A stretch of 64,000 nucleotides of DNA from Streptomyces lincolnensis (GCF_021173675.1 NZ_JAIHON010000008.1:511075-575074), one strand, 5' to 3'; shown: positions 15,968 through 24,869, numbered from the stretch's first letter. Translations and numbers: made by a program. Notes: generated from the letters alone by a model not told the origin.

Positions 15968-17245
15968 GTGCGTCGCCGTCTCATCCAGTCCACCCTCGCC
16001 GTGGTGCTCGTCGTCATCGGCGTGTTCGGGGTGTCGCTCGTCATCGTGGAGACGCGGACCATCTCCACCAGTGCGCAGGAGAAGGTGGACTCCGAGGCGC
16101 AGCGGCTGGCGAGCATCGTGGACAGCAGGCTGCTGGCCGCCGGAACCGTCGACGCGAAGGTGCTCCGGGACCAGGTGGCGCAGGAACGGTACGCCGTGAT
16201 CCGGATGCCCGGGAAGCCGGACATCGAGGTCGGCACGCGGGCGGCCGGTGACGTCATCGAGGGCAAGGCCAAGGGCGAGGAGGGCGAGACCGTCATCGTC
16301 CAGGAGCCCCGCTCGTCGGTGACCCGCGAGGTGGGCCGGACACTGCTGATCATCGGGCTGGTGGCGCTGCTCGCGGTGGTCGCCGCGGTGTTGCTGGCGA
16401 TCCGCCAGGCCAACAAACTCGCCTCCCCGCTCACCGACCTCGCGGAGACCGCCGAGCGGCTCGGCTCCGGCGACCCCCGCCCCCGGCACAAGCGGTACGG
16501 CGTCCCCGAGCTGGACCGGGTCGCCGATGTGCTGGACTCCTCCGCCGAGCGCATCGCCCGCATGCTCACCGCGGAACGCCGGCTCGCCGCCGACGCCTCC
16601 CACCAGCTGCGGACACCGCTGACGGCGCTCTCCATGCGGCTGGAGGAGATCACCCTCACCGACGACCCGGACACGGTGAAGGAGGAGGCCACCATCGCGC
16701 TGACGCAGGTGGAGCGGCTGACGGACGTGGTGGAGCGGCTGCTCACCAACTCCCGCGACCCGCGCACCGGCTCCGCCGTCACCTTCGACCTCGACGAGGT
16801 CATCCAGCAGCAACTCGCCGAGTGGCGCCCCGCCTACCGCAGCGCGGGCCGGGCCATCGTCAGCTCCGGCAAGCGGCACCTGACGGCGGTCGGTACGCCG
16901 GGGGCGGTGGCGCAGGTGCTGGCCGCGCTGATCGAGAACTCCCTCATGCACGGGGGCGGCACGGTGGCGCTGCGCACCCGCGTCACCGGCAACCAGTCCG
17001 TGATCGAGGTCACCGACGAGGGGCCCGGCGTGCCCGCCGACCTCGGGGCGCGGATCTTCGAGCGGGCGATCAGCGGCCGCAACTCCACGGGCATCGGCCT
17101 CGCCGTGGCCCGCGACCTCGCGGAGGCCGACGGGGGACGCCTGGAGATGCTCCAGACCCAGCCGCCGGTCTTCGGACTCTTCCTGTCCCGCACGCACCTG
17201 AAGAAGCCGGCGGCGGAGGAGACGGCGGACCAGACGGTCCGCTGA
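15968..17245 (+). CDS. Sensor histidine kinase
   Basis: Membrane kinase of 425 residues. It has an N-terminal helix (about 9-28), an extracytoplasmic sensor loop of about 95 residues, a second helix (about 124-146) and a HAMP linker. The dimerisation/phosphoacceptor H box has His212 (DASHQLRTPLTALSMR). The ATPase domain shows the N box (LIENSLMHGGG), G1 (TDEGPGVP) and G2 (STGIGLAVARDLAEADGG). It starts at GTG 15968 with a strong GGAGGGG site. Cognate partner is the response regulator just upstream. The signal it senses is unknown. Confidence 0.93.
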   Translation: MRRRLIQSTLAVVLVVIGVFGVSLVIVETRTISTSAQEKVDSEAQRLASIVDSRLLAAGTVDAKVLRDQVAQERYAVIRMPGKPDIEVGTRAAGDVIEGKAKGEEGETVIVQEPRSSVTREVGRTLLIIGLVALLAVVAAVLLAIRQANKLASPLTDLAETAERLGSGDPRPRHKRYGVPELDRVADVLDSSAERIARMLTAERRLAADASHQLRTPLTALSMRLEEITLTDDPDTVKEEATIALTQVERLTDVVERLLTNSRDPRTGSAVTFDLDEVIQQQLAEWRPAYRSAGRAIVSSGKRHLTAVGTPGAVAQVLAALIENSLMHGGGTVALRTRVTGNQSVIEVTDEGPGVPADLGARIFERAISGRNSTGIGLAVARDLAEADGGRLEMLQTQPPVFGLFLSRTHLKKPAAEETADQTVR

Positions 17246-17301
17246 CGGGCCGGGGCCGGGGCTGTCGTAGGGCGCAACCGGCTACGGCAGGCGCGGACCG
17301 G

Positions 17302-17856
17302 CTACGGCACGCGCTGCGTCGGTCGCGGCTTCTTGACCTCCGTGGCCGTCGCCAGGAACGACTCCGCGCTCGCGACCGCCTCCTTGGCGGGCAGGGCCTT
17401 GAACACCCAGGTGCGGTAGGACCAGAAGCGGAACAGCGTGGCGATACCGATGCCGACGAACTTGAAGATGTTGCTCTGGAGCGGGCTGTCCCAGCCGAAG
17501 CCGTAGGTGGCCGCGTAGAGCACGCCGTTCTCGATGACCAGGCCGACGGCGCTGAACAGCAGGAACAGGGTGAGTTCCTTGGTACGGCCGCTCTTGTCGC
17601 GGTCCCGGTAGGTGAAGTACCGGAACCCTATGTAGTTGAAGACGATCGCGACGACGGTGGCGATGACACTGGCCCGCACGACCTGGAGCTCGGTGCCGTG
17701 CCGCACCAGGTTGAAGACGAGGAGGTTGACCAGCACTCCGGCCCCGCCCACCGCGCCGAACTTGACCGCCTCACGGACCAGCCGGTCCAGGCGTTGCCGC
17801 GCCGCGCTGCGGGGAGCCGGAGGCCCCGTACGGAGCCCCGAGGAACCACGTCCCAT
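17302..17856 (-). CDS. GtrA-family membrane protein
   Basis: Protein of 184 residues with four hydrophobic helices and the GtrA pattern: VKFGAVGGAGVLVNLLVF at the first helix, FNYIGFRYFTYR in the middle and KFVGIGIATLFRFWSYRTWV at the end. GtrA proteins are thought to move polyprenyl-linked sugars across the membrane or assist cell-wall glycosylation. It is convergent with the histidine kinase gene and divergent from purK. No glycosyltransferase is adjacent, so its partner is not evident. Confidence 0.88.
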   Translation of the reverse strand: MGRGSSGLRTGPPAPRSAARQRLDRLVREAVKFGAVGGAGVLVNLLVFNLVRHGTELQVVRASVIATVVAIVFNYIGFRYFTYRDRDKSGRTKELTLFLLFSAVGLVIENGVLYAATYGFGWDSPLQSNIFKFVGIGIATLFRFWSYRTWVFKALPAKEAVASAESFLATATEVKKPRPTQRVP

Positions 17857-18008
17857 GGCTTGTGAGGCCCCCGTCCGTAGATTTCGTCAACTCAGCCATG
17901 CTAACCACCCCCCTTCGTGATCGCTTGTGCGTCGGCTCACGGATCGGTAAGAACATGCTCAGGTGGGCAGGAATTCGGCCACCGTGGCGCGGCCGATACC
18001 CTGGGGGC

Positions 18009-19148
18009 GTGACGTTCCCGGTAGTCGGCATGGTCGGCGGGGGCCAGCTCGCTCGTATGACACACGAAGCAGGCATCCCGCTCGGCATCAAATTCAAGCT
18101 CCTCAGTGACACCCCTCAGGATTCCGCGGCGCAGGTGGTGAGCGATGTAGTCGTCGGTGACTATCGCGACCTCGACACGCTGCGCGAGTTCGCGCGGGGC
18201 TGCGATGTGATCACTTTCGATCACGAACACGTCCCCACCGAGCATCTGCGGGCCCTGGAGGCGGACGGCATCCCCGTCCGCCCCGGCCCGGACGCGCTCG
18301 TGCACGCCCAGGACAAGGGCGTGATGCGGGCGCGGCTCGACGCGATCGGGGTGCCGTGTCCGCGGCACCGGATCGTGAGCGACCCGGCGGACGTGGTCGC
18401 GTTCGCGGCCGAGGGCGACGGCTTCCCGGTCGTCCTCAAGACCGTCCGCGGCGGCTACGACGGCAAGGGCGTGTGGGTCGTCGATTCGGCGGAGGAGGCC
18501 GCGGACCCCTTCCGGGCCGGCGTCCCCGTCCTCGCCGAGGAGAAGGTCGACTTCGTCCGCGAGCTCGCCGCCAACGTCGTACGGTCGCCGCACGGCCAGG
18601 CGGTCGCCTACCCGGTGGTCGAGTCGCAGCAGGTGAACGGCGTCTGCGACACGGTGATCGCCCCGGCACCCGACCTGGACGAGACGCTCGCCCTGCGGGC
18701 CGAGGAGATGGCCCTGTCGATCGCCAAGGAACTGGACGTCGTCGGCCACCTCGCCGTCGAGCTGTTCCAGACCCGCGACGGCCGCATCCTCGTCAACGAA
18801 CTCGCGATGCGCCCGCACAACTCCGGCCACTGGTCGATGGACGGCGCGATCACCAGCCAGTTCGCCAACCACGTCCGCGCGGTCCTGGACCTCCCCCTCG
18901 GCGACCCGCGCCCGCGCGCGAAGTGGACCGTGATGGTCAACGTCCTCGGCGGTGACTACCCGGACATGTACTCCGCGTACCTGCACTGCATGGCCCGCGA
19001 CCCCCAGCTCAAGATCCACATGTACGGCAAGGACGTGAAGCCCGGCCGCAAGGTCGGCCACGTCAACACCTACGGCGACGACCTGGACGACGTGCTGGAG
19101 CGCGCCCGTCACGCAGCCGGCTACCTGAGAGGCACGATCACAGAATGA
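18009..19148 (+). CDS. purK: N5-carboxyaminoimidazole ribonucleotide synthase
   Basis: ATP-grasp enzyme of 379 residues. It carboxylates AIR with bicarbonate and ATP to N5-CAIR in purine synthesis. The N-terminal VGMVGGGQLARM glycine-rich loop, FDHEHVP and VLKTVRGGYDGKGVWVV are family signatures, and ELAMRPHNSGHWSMDG marks the active-site end. The frame is open upstream to 17862, but GTG 18009 places the conserved GGGQLARM motif at the right distance from the N-terminus. It overlaps purE by 4 bp (ATGA). Confidence 0.95.
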   Translation: MTFPVVGMVGGGQLARMTHEAGIPLGIKFKLLSDTPQDSAAQVVSDVVVGDYRDLDTLREFARGCDVITFDHEHVPTEHLRALEADGIPVRPGPDALVHAQDKGVMRARLDAIGVPCPRHRIVSDPADVVAFAAEGDGFPVVLKTVRGGYDGKGVWVVDSAEEAADPFRAGVPVLAEEKVDFVRELAANVVRSPHGQAVAYPVVESQQVNGVCDTVIAPAPDLDETLALRAEEMALSIAKELDVVGHLAVELFQTRDGRILVNELAMRPHNSGHWSMDGAITSQFANHVRAVLDLPLGDPRPRAKWTVMVNVLGGDYPDMYSAYLHCMARDPQLKIHMYGKDVKPGRKVGHVNTYGDDLDDVLERARHAAGYLRGTITE

Positions 19149-19669
19149 GCCCCGTTGTTGGCATCGTCATGGGGTCGGACAGCGACTGGCCCGTCATGGA
19201 GGCCGCCGCCAAGGCCCTGGACGAGTTCGAGATCGCCTACGAGGTCGACGTCGTCTCCGCGCACCGGATGCCGCGCGAGATGGTGGCCTACGGTGAGCAG
19301 GCGGCCGACCGCGGGCTCAAGGTGATCATCGCGGGCGCGGGCGGTGCGGCCCATCTGCCCGGCATGCTCGCCTCCGTCACCCCGCTCCCCGTGATCGGCG
19401 TGCCCGTGCCGCTGAAGTACCTCGACGGCATGGACTCGCTGCTGTCGATCGTGCAGATGCCGGCCGGTGTCCCGGTCGCCACCGTCTCCGTCGCCGGTGC
19501 CCGCAACGCGGGCCTGCTCGCGGCCCGGATCCTCGCCACCCACGACGAGGAACTCCTCGGCCGCATGCGGGACTTCCAGCAGGAGCTGAACGACCAGGCC
19601 ACCGAGAAGGGCAAGCGGCTGCGGGCCAAGGTCGACGGGGCGGGCGGCGGCTTCGGTTTCGGCAAGTGA
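19145..19669 (+). CDS. purE: N5-carboxyaminoimidazole ribonucleotide mutase
   Basis: Protein of 174 residues, class I PurE. It moves the carboxyl group of N5-CAIR to give CAIR, the step after PurK. The N-terminal GIVMGSDSDWPVM and VSAHRMP motifs (catalytic His in SAHR) and the AGAGGAAHLPGM loop are diagnostic. It is translationally coupled to purK upstream (ATGA overlap) and to the dipeptidase gene downstream (GTGA overlap). Its C-terminus has a short Gly-rich extension. Confidence 0.96.
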   Translation: MSPVVGIVMGSDSDWPVMEAAAKALDEFEIAYEVDVVSAHRMPREMVAYGEQAADRGLKVIIAGAGGAAHLPGMLASVTPLPVIGVPVPLKYLDGMDSLLSIVQMPAGVPVATVSVAGARNAGLLAARILATHDEELLGRMRDFQQELNDQATEKGKRLRAKVDGAGGGFGFGK

Positions 19670-20871
19670 CCGCCGTGGCCTCTCCCTCCCCCTCGCCCTC
19701 GGCGGAGGCGGCCCGGGAACTCCTGCGCGCGTTCCCGGTCGTCGACGGGCACAACGACCTGCCCTGGGCACTGCGCGAGCAGGTCCGCTACGACCTCGAC
19801 GCCCGGGACATCGCCACCGACCAGAGCGCCCACCTGCACACCGACCTGGCCCGGCTGCGGGCGGGCGGGGTCGGCGCGCAGTACTGGTCGGTGTACGTCC
19901 GCTCGGACCTGCCCGACGCGGTGCCCGCGACGCTGGAACAGATCGACTGCGTACGGCAGTTGATCGCGCGGCACCCGGCCGACCTGCGGGCCGCGCACAC
20001 CGCCGCCGACATGGAGGCGGCGCGCGCGGAAGGCCGTATCGCCTCGCTCATGGGCGCCGAGGGCGGCCACTCGATCGCCAACTCCCTCGCCACCCTGCGG
20101 GCGCTGTACGCGCTGGGCGTGCGCTACATGACCCTCACGCACAACGACAACAACGACTGGGCGGACTCGGCCACCGACGAGCCGCGCGCCGGCGGCCTGA
20201 CGGCCTTCGGCCGGGCGGTGGTGCGGGAGATGAACCGCGAGGGCATGCTCGTCGACCTCTCCCACGTGGCGGCGACGACGATGAGAGACGCCCTGGACAC
20301 GTCCGCGGCCCCGGTGATCTTCTCCCACTCCTCCTCCCGCGCCGTCTGCGACCACCCCCGCAACATCCCCGACGACGTACTGGAACGCCTCCCCGCCAAC
20401 GGCGGCATGGCGATGGTCACCTTCGTCCCGAAGTTCGTCCTCCAGGCCGCCGTCGACTGGACGGCCGCCGCCGACGACAACATGCGCGCCCACGGCTTCC
20501 ACCACCTCGCCACCACCCCGGAGGCGATGAAGGTCCACCGCGCCTTCGAGGAACACCACCCGCGCCCCGTCGCGACGGTCTCCACGGTCGCCGACCACCT
20601 CGACCACATGCGCGAGGCCGCCGGCATCGACCACCTCGGCATCGGCGGCGACTACGACGGCACCGCCTTCACCCCCGACGGCCTCGACGACGTCTCCGGC
20701 TACCCCAACCTCATCACCGAACTCCTCGACCGAGGCTGGTCCACCACCGACCTCGCCAAGCTCACCTGGCAGAACGCGGTCCGGGTGCTGGGCGCGGCGG
20801 AGGACGTGGCGCGGGATCTTCAGGCCACGCGCGGCCCGTCCAACGCCACCATCGGCGCACTGGACGGCTGA
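19666..20871 (+). CDS. Membrane dipeptidase (peptidase M19)
   Basis: Zinc dipeptidase of 401 residues, renal-dipeptidase family. All expected metal ligands are present: His29 and Asp31 (VDGHNDLPWAL), Glu132 (GAEGGHS), His200 (VDLSHVA), His221 (FSHSSSRAV), plus Asp329 (GGDYDG) at the active site. No signal peptide or lipobox is seen, so a cytoplasmic location is likely. It overlaps purE by 4 bp, so it is coexpressed with purine genes, an arrangement with no obvious metabolic reason. Its last 52 bp overlap the convergent Old Yellow Enzyme gene. A degenerate paralogue lies at 23252. Confidence 0.93.
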   Translation: MTAVASPSPSPSAEAARELLRAFPVVDGHNDLPWALREQVRYDLDARDIATDQSAHLHTDLARLRAGGVGAQYWSVYVRSDLPDAVPATLEQIDCVRQLIARHPADLRAAHTAADMEAARAEGRIASLMGAEGGHSIANSLATLRALYALGVRYMTLTHNDNNDWADSATDEPRAGGLTAFGRAVVREMNREGMLVDLSHVAATTMRDALDTSAAPVIFSHSSSRAVCDHPRNIPDDVLERLPANGGMAMVTFVPKFVLQAAVDWTAAADDNMRAHGFHHLATTPEAMKVHRAFEEHHPRPVATVSTVADHLDHMREAAGIDHLGIGGDYDGTAFTPDGLDDVSGYPNLITELLDRGWSTTDLAKLTWQNAVRVLGAAEDVARDLQATRGPSNATIGALDG

Positions 20872-21962
20872 TCGCCGAGGGCGGGGTAGTCCGTGTAGCC
20901 GGTCGCTCCGCCCACGTACATCAGGTAGCGGTCCCGTACCGGGTTGAGGGGGGCGCCGAGGTGGAGGCGGGTGGTCAGGTCGGGGTTGGCGAGGAAGGGG
21001 CGGCCGAGGGCGATCAGGTCGGCGCCGGAGGTGAGGAGTCGGGCGGAGGCCTGGGTGACGGCCTCCGTGGTGATCTCCGGGAGGACCGGGTTGGCGATGA
21101 GGATGCCTGGCCAGTCGGCGCGGATGCGGTGGTAGACGGGGGAGGCCGGGTCGGCGTACACGATGTGCAGGTAGGCGAGGCCCAGGCCGGCGAGGCGCTT
21201 GACGAGGGCTGGGTAGAGGGTCTCCGTGTCGTCCTCGGTGATGCCGTTGACGGTGTGGCCGGGGGAGATGCGCAGGCCCACCCGGTCGGCGCCGATCTCG
21301 GCGGCTACGGCCTCGGTGACCTCCGTCGTGAAGCGGATCCGGTGGGGGACCGAGCCGCCGTAGGCGTCCGTGCGGCGGTTGGTGTTGCCCGCCAGGAACT
21401 GGTGCAGGAGGTGGCCGTTCGCGGAGTGCACCTCGACGCCCCCGAAGCCGGCGTCGAGCGCGTTGCGGGCGGCGCGGGCGAAGTCGGCGGCCGTGGAACG
21501 GATGTCGGCGAGGGTCATCTCGCGGGGGACGACGGACTCCCGGTGGCCCCCGGGCGTGAAGATCGTCTCCGGGAGCGGGACGGGGGAGGGCGCGACCGGG
21601 GTGTGTCCACTGGTCGCCGGGTGGCCGACCCGGCCGCCGTGCTGGAGCTGGAGCACCATCGGGCCCCCGCCGGCCGCGCGCACCGCGTCCGTCACGCGCC
21701 GCCAGCCCGCCACGTGCGCCGGGGTGTGGATCGCCGTGATGTTGGGGTACGTCTGCCCGACCGCGTTGGGGGTCGAGGCCTCGGCGACGATCAGGCCGGC
21801 CGAGGCCCGCTGGGCGTAGTAGGTGGCCATGAGCGGGGTCGGGGTGCCGTCGGCCGCGGCCCGGTTGCGCGTCAGCGGGGCCATGACCAGGCGGTTGGGG
21901 AGGGTCAGAGGGCCCAGCCGAGTGGGAGAGAAAAGGTCCGTGGGAGCTGTTGTGCGCGTCAT
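20820..21962 (-). CDS. Old Yellow Enzyme family alkene reductase
   Basis: FMN-dependent NAD(P)H oxidoreductase of 380 residues, NemA/xenobiotic-reductase type. Visible signatures are LFSPTRLGPLTLPNRLVMAP at the N-terminus, the catalytic HSANGHLLHQFL (His-x-x-Asn type) and NTNRRTDAYGGS. It reduces activated C=C bonds of electrophiles. ATG 21962 is the start; almost no leader remains between it and the predicted MerR-controlled promoter, so the mRNA is probably leaderless. The C-terminal end overlaps the dipeptidase gene by 52 bp. Likely induced through the divergent MerR regulator. Confidence 0.92.
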   Translation of the reverse strand: MTRTTAPTDLFSPTRLGPLTLPNRLVMAPLTRNRAAADGTPTPLMATYYAQRASAGLIVAEASTPNAVGQTYPNITAIHTPAHVAGWRRVTDAVRAAGGGPMVLQLQHGGRVGHPATSGHTPVAPSPVPLPETIFTPGGHRESVVPREMTLADIRSTAADFARAARNALDAGFGGVEVHSANGHLLHQFLAGNTNRRTDAYGGSVPHRIRFTTEVTEAVAAEIGADRVGLRISPGHTVNGITEDDTETLYPALVKRLAGLGLAYLHIVYADPASPVYHRIRADWPGILIANPVLPEITTEAVTQASARLLTSGADLIALGRPFLANPDLTTRLHLGAPLNPVRDRYLMYVGGATGYTDYPALGDQPSSAPMVALDGPRVA

Positions 21963-21970
21963 GGACGCAC

Positions 21971-22000
21971 GGTAGAACCTGACACAGGTGTCAGATTCAA
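21971..22000 (-). promoter_or_regulatory. MerR-type promoter and operator of the OYE gene
   Basis: On the minus strand, TTGAAT (22000-21995) is a -35 box. A perfect 7-2-7 dyad CTGACACCTGTGTCAG (21994-21979) fills the spacer, and TCTACC (21976-21971) is the -10 region. A dyad inside an 18-19-bp spacer is the hallmark of MerR-regulated promoters. The -10 lies about 9 bp before the ATG at 21962, implying leaderless translation. Confidence 0.75.
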
Positions 22001-22041
22001 GTGCCGGATTCACGTCCGTCAGGGAGGCAGGGGAGGCGATC

Positions 22042-22401
22042 GTGCGGATCGGTGAACTCGCCCGGCGCACCGGCGTGAGCGAGCGGTCCCTGCGCTACTA
22101 CGAGCAGCAGGGGCTGCTGACGGCGGGGCGTACGGCCGGCGGCCACCGGGACTATGCCGAGGTGGCCGTCGACCGGGTCATCCGGATCCAGGAGCTGTAC
22201 GCCGCCGGGCTGAACAGTTCCAGGATCGCGCGGTTGCTGCCCTGCATGCGGGACGCCGACGGTGGTCCCTCCGTCGTCGCCACGCCGAAACTCGTCGCCG
22301 ACCTCACCGAGGAGCGCGAGCGCATCGACCGGATGATCGCCGACCTGGTCCGGTCCCGGGACACGCTCGACGAGGTGATCGACGCGGCACGCGGGCGCTG
22401 A
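22042..22401 (+). CDS. MerR-family transcriptional regulator
   Basis: Protein of 119 residues. The winged helix-turn-helix is at the N-terminus (RIGELARRTGVSERSLRYYE), followed by the wing (GGHRDYAEVAV) and a dimerisation helix (LTEERERIDRMIADLVRSRD). The GTG start at 22042 has GGGGAGG ahead of it. Upstream in-frame codons would run through the operator and are rejected. It is divergent from the Old Yellow Enzyme gene, and the dyad between them is the likely binding site. No cysteine-rich metal-binding loop is seen, so an electrophile or redox signal is more likely than a metal; that is inference. Confidence 0.9.
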   Translation: MRIGELARRTGVSERSLRYYEQQGLLTAGRTAGGHRDYAEVAVDRVIRIQELYAAGLNSSRIARLLPCMRDADGGPSVVATPKLVADLTEERERIDRMIADLVRSRDTLDEVIDAARGR

Positions 22402-22427
22402 GGCGGGCGCCGGGCCGTGGGCGGGGA

Positions 22428-23120
22428 TCAGCCGCGGGTCATGGTGTAGCCGACGCCGCGTACCGTCCTGATCAGGGACTGGTCGTCGTCGCCGAGCTTG
22501 CGGCGCAGGTAGTAGACGTACGTCTCGACGGTCCCGGAGCGGAAGGGCGCGCCCCAGACCCGCTCCAGGATCTGCTGTTTGGACACGACCTGGCCGGCAT
22601 TGTCCATGAGGTAGGCGAGCAGCTCGAACTCGCGGTCCGACAGGTCGACGCGGGCGCCGTTCCGCCAGACGGCGCGGCGGCCCGCGTCCACGGAGAGGGC
22701 GCCGTTGCGCAGCAGCCGGCTCTCGTCGGCCCGGTCGCGCTCCAGCAGTTCCTGGGCGCGGGCCACCGCCTCGGGGACCGCGAGCGGCTTGGTGAGGTGG
22801 CCGTCGGCGTCCGACATCACCCGGCGCACCGCGGCCCCGGCCTCCCGGTCGCCCGGGGAGGTCAGGAACAGCACCGGCGCCTGGACACCGGCGGCGCGCA
22901 GCTGGTCGTAGGTCTCGAAGGTGTCGCCGTCGGGCAGGGCCGTGTCCAGGACGACCAGGTCGGGTCGGACGGAACGGCCGATGGGTATCGCGAAGCGGCC
23001 GCGGTTGGCGGCGAACACGTCGAAGTCCAGCTCGTTGAGGGCGGCGATCAGGGGTCTGGTGCGGTGGTCGGCGTCCACCACGAGGACGCGGGCCGGGGTG
23101 GGGGGTTTTTGAAGGTTCAC
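22428..23120 (-). CDS. OmpR/PhoB-family response regulator (orphan)
   Basis: Protein of 230 residues with receiver residues Asp16/Asp18 (RVLVVDADH), phosphoacceptor Asp59 (VVLDTALPDGD) and a LTKPL lysine. A winged-helix output domain follows (DLSDREFELLAYLM to IRTVRGVGYTM). No kinase gene is adjacent. The start is uncertain: GTG 23120 lies just after TATGTAAGT, which could be a -10 box of a leaderless transcript, and gives the normal length. The frame is open to 23234 upstream. It is divergent from the zinc-less dipeptidase paralogue. Confidence 0.88.
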   Translation of the reverse strand: MNLQKPPTPARVLVVDADHRTRPLIAALNELDFDVFAANRGRFAIPIGRSVRPDLVVLDTALPDGDTFETYDQLRAAGVQAPVLFLTSPGDREAGAAVRRVMSDADGHLTKPLAVPEAVARAQELLERDRADESRLLRNGALSVDAGRRAVWRNGARVDLSDREFELLAYLMDNAGQVVSKQQILERVWGAPFRSGTVETYVYYLRRKLGDDDQSLIRTVRGVGYTMTRG

Positions 23121-23251
23121 GTACTTACATACGAAGAAGGGCCGCTGAAGGTGCCCGGCGGCCGCATACCCCGAACGCCCCGCCCACCAGGAAGGCCCCC
23201 CGGCTCCGTGGCACGGTGACCCTACGGTGATCACGACGTACGGAGCCCGTC

Positions 23252-24430
23252 ATGGCAGACCTCCAGGACGAACTGCACACCACGACCGAGGTGGGCGCGC
23301 TCGACGACCTGCCCCCGTCCCTTCCCGCGTCCCTTCCCCCGTCCCTTCCCGACCCGGACGACCTGCCGGAGTCCCTCTCCGATGCCGTCGGGGCGGCCCG
23401 CACCGCCGTCGCCGATCCGGGCGCCACCCCGCTGGAGCGGGCCCGCGCGCTTCTCGACACGCACCCCGTGGCCGACGGCTACAGCGGCCTGCCGTGGGCC
23501 CTCCGGCATCTGCCCTGGTTCGACCTGGAACTCGGTGAGAGCGCCGTCGACACGGACGTGCCACGCCTGCGCGAGGGCCATGTCGGCGCGCTGCTGTGGT
23601 CGCTGCACCTGCCCGAGGGCCTCGACGGCGACCGGGCCGTCGGCGCCACCCTGGAGCAGCTGGACCTGGTCAGGACGGTGGTGCGCGCCCACCCCGAGGG
23701 CCTGCGCCTCGCCTACACCGCCGGACAGACCACGGACGTGCGCCACTGCGGCCGGATCGCCGTCCTGCTCGGCCCCGCCGGCGCCGCCGCCCTCGGCGAC
23801 TCGCTCGGCATCCTGCGCTCCCTGCACGCCCTCGGCCTGCGCGCCCTCACCCTGTCCGGGGTGTCCTGGGCGAGCGAGGCCGGACTCACCCGGTTCGGCG
23901 AGGAGGTGCTGCGCGAGATGAACCGCCTCGGTGTCCTCGCCGACCTCTCCGGCGCCTCCGAGGAGACCGTCCGCCGGGCCATCGCGGTCTCCAAGTCGCC
24001 GGTCCTGTGCACCCGTTCCGCCGCCCGCGCCCTGCGCCCGCACCCCGCCAACCTGCCCGACGACCTGCTCGCCGAGCTGGGCGCCGCCAAGGGCCTGTGC
24101 ATGGTGCCGCTGACCGCCGAGCAGACCGGCGCGACCGTCCGTGACGTCGCCGACCACCTCGACCACGTGCGGACGGTGGCCGGCGCCGAGTGCGTGGGCC
24201 TGTCCGGTACGTACGACGCCGGCACCGCCCACCCGCAGGAACTCGCCGACGCCTCCTGCTACCCGCACCTCATCGCCGAGTTGCTCCGCCGCGGCTGGAC
24301 CGACGACGACGTCGCCCTGCTGACCTGGGGCAACGTCCAACGCGTCCTGCGCGGCGCGGACTTCACCGCCCGGGCGGCCCAGCAGCGGCGCGAGCCGTCC
24401 ACGGCGAAGATCGCGGAGCTGGACGGGTGA
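23252..24430 (+). CDS. Dipeptidase-family (M19) protein lacking zinc ligands
   Basis: Protein of 392 residues, clearly homologous along its length to the M19 dipeptidase at 19666 (both contain LPWALR, a conserved TRFG/TAFG segment, DHLDH, and end in A-K/T-I-x-x-LDG). Every ligand position is changed: the HxD pair is Tyr77/Gly79 (DGYSGLPW), Glu is Ala176, the two later His are Gly234 and Arg255, and the active-site Asp is Thr320 (LSGTYDAG). It therefore should not bind zinc or hydrolyse dipeptides. A Pro/Leu-rich N-terminal stretch (residues 20-40, SLPASLPPSLP) is extra. The frame is intact, with normal codon bias, so it is under selection. A regulatory or binding role is inferred. Confidence 0.85.
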   Translation: MADLQDELHTTTEVGALDDLPPSLPASLPPSLPDPDDLPESLSDAVGAARTAVADPGATPLERARALLDTHPVADGYSGLPWALRHLPWFDLELGESAVDTDVPRLREGHVGALLWSLHLPEGLDGDRAVGATLEQLDLVRTVVRAHPEGLRLAYTAGQTTDVRHCGRIAVLLGPAGAAALGDSLGILRSLHALGLRALTLSGVSWASEAGLTRFGEEVLREMNRLGVLADLSGASEETVRRAIAVSKSPVLCTRSAARALRPHPANLPDDLLAELGAAKGLCMVPLTAEQTGATVRDVADHLDHVRTVAGAECVGLSGTYDAGTAHPQELADASCYPHLIAELLRRGWTDDDVALLTWGNVQRVLRGADFTARAAQQRREPSTAKIAELDG

Positions 24431-24461
24431 GTTCTTCTCGGACCGGGTCTCGGACCGGGTC

Positions 24462-24854
24462 TCAGACCGGGTCGATCCGGCAGAGGCAGAAGGGATGCCC
24501 CGCCGGATCGGCGTACACCCGGAAGTCCTTCTTCTCGTAGTCCTCCCGGTCCAGCACCCGCGCCCCCAGTGCCAGCACCTTCTCCTCGGCGGCGTCGATC
24601 TCCTCCCAGGTGGTCCCGCCGTCGAAGTCGAGGTGGAACTGCTGCGCGTTGCGGTCGGAGCGCGGCCACTCCGGCGGGGTGAGGTCCGGCGCCCGCTGGA
24701 AGCTCAGCCGGGGGCCGCCGGGGATCCTCAGGACGACCCAGTCCTCGTCCGCGGCCTCGGGCGTACCGCCGCCGACCTGAGCGTAGAAGGCGGCGAGCGC
24801 GGGCGGGTCGGGGCAGTCGATCACGACGGTGCGGAAACGGGCGGCCGGTTCCAT
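24462..24854 (-). CDS. VOC-family (glyoxalase/bleomycin-resistance fold) protein
   Basis: Protein of 130 residues with the VOC pattern: VVIDCPDPPALAAFYAQVGG at the N-terminus, QQFHLDFD in the middle and FRVYADPAGHPFCLCR at the C-terminus. This subgroup is usually annotated as glyoxalase-like; substrate unknown. It is 15 bp downstream of a paralogue of the same family, with which it forms an operon. The two share most of the C-terminal motif, so they arose by tandem duplication. Confidence 0.85.
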   Translation of the reverse strand: MEPAARFRTVVIDCPDPPALAAFYAQVGGGTPEAADEDWVVLRIPGGPRLSFQRAPDLTPPEWPRSDRNAQQFHLDFDGGTTWEEIDAAEEKVLALGARVLDREDYEKKDFRVYADPAGHPFCLCRIDPV

Positions 24855-24869
24855 GAGCGTCCTCCTGAC

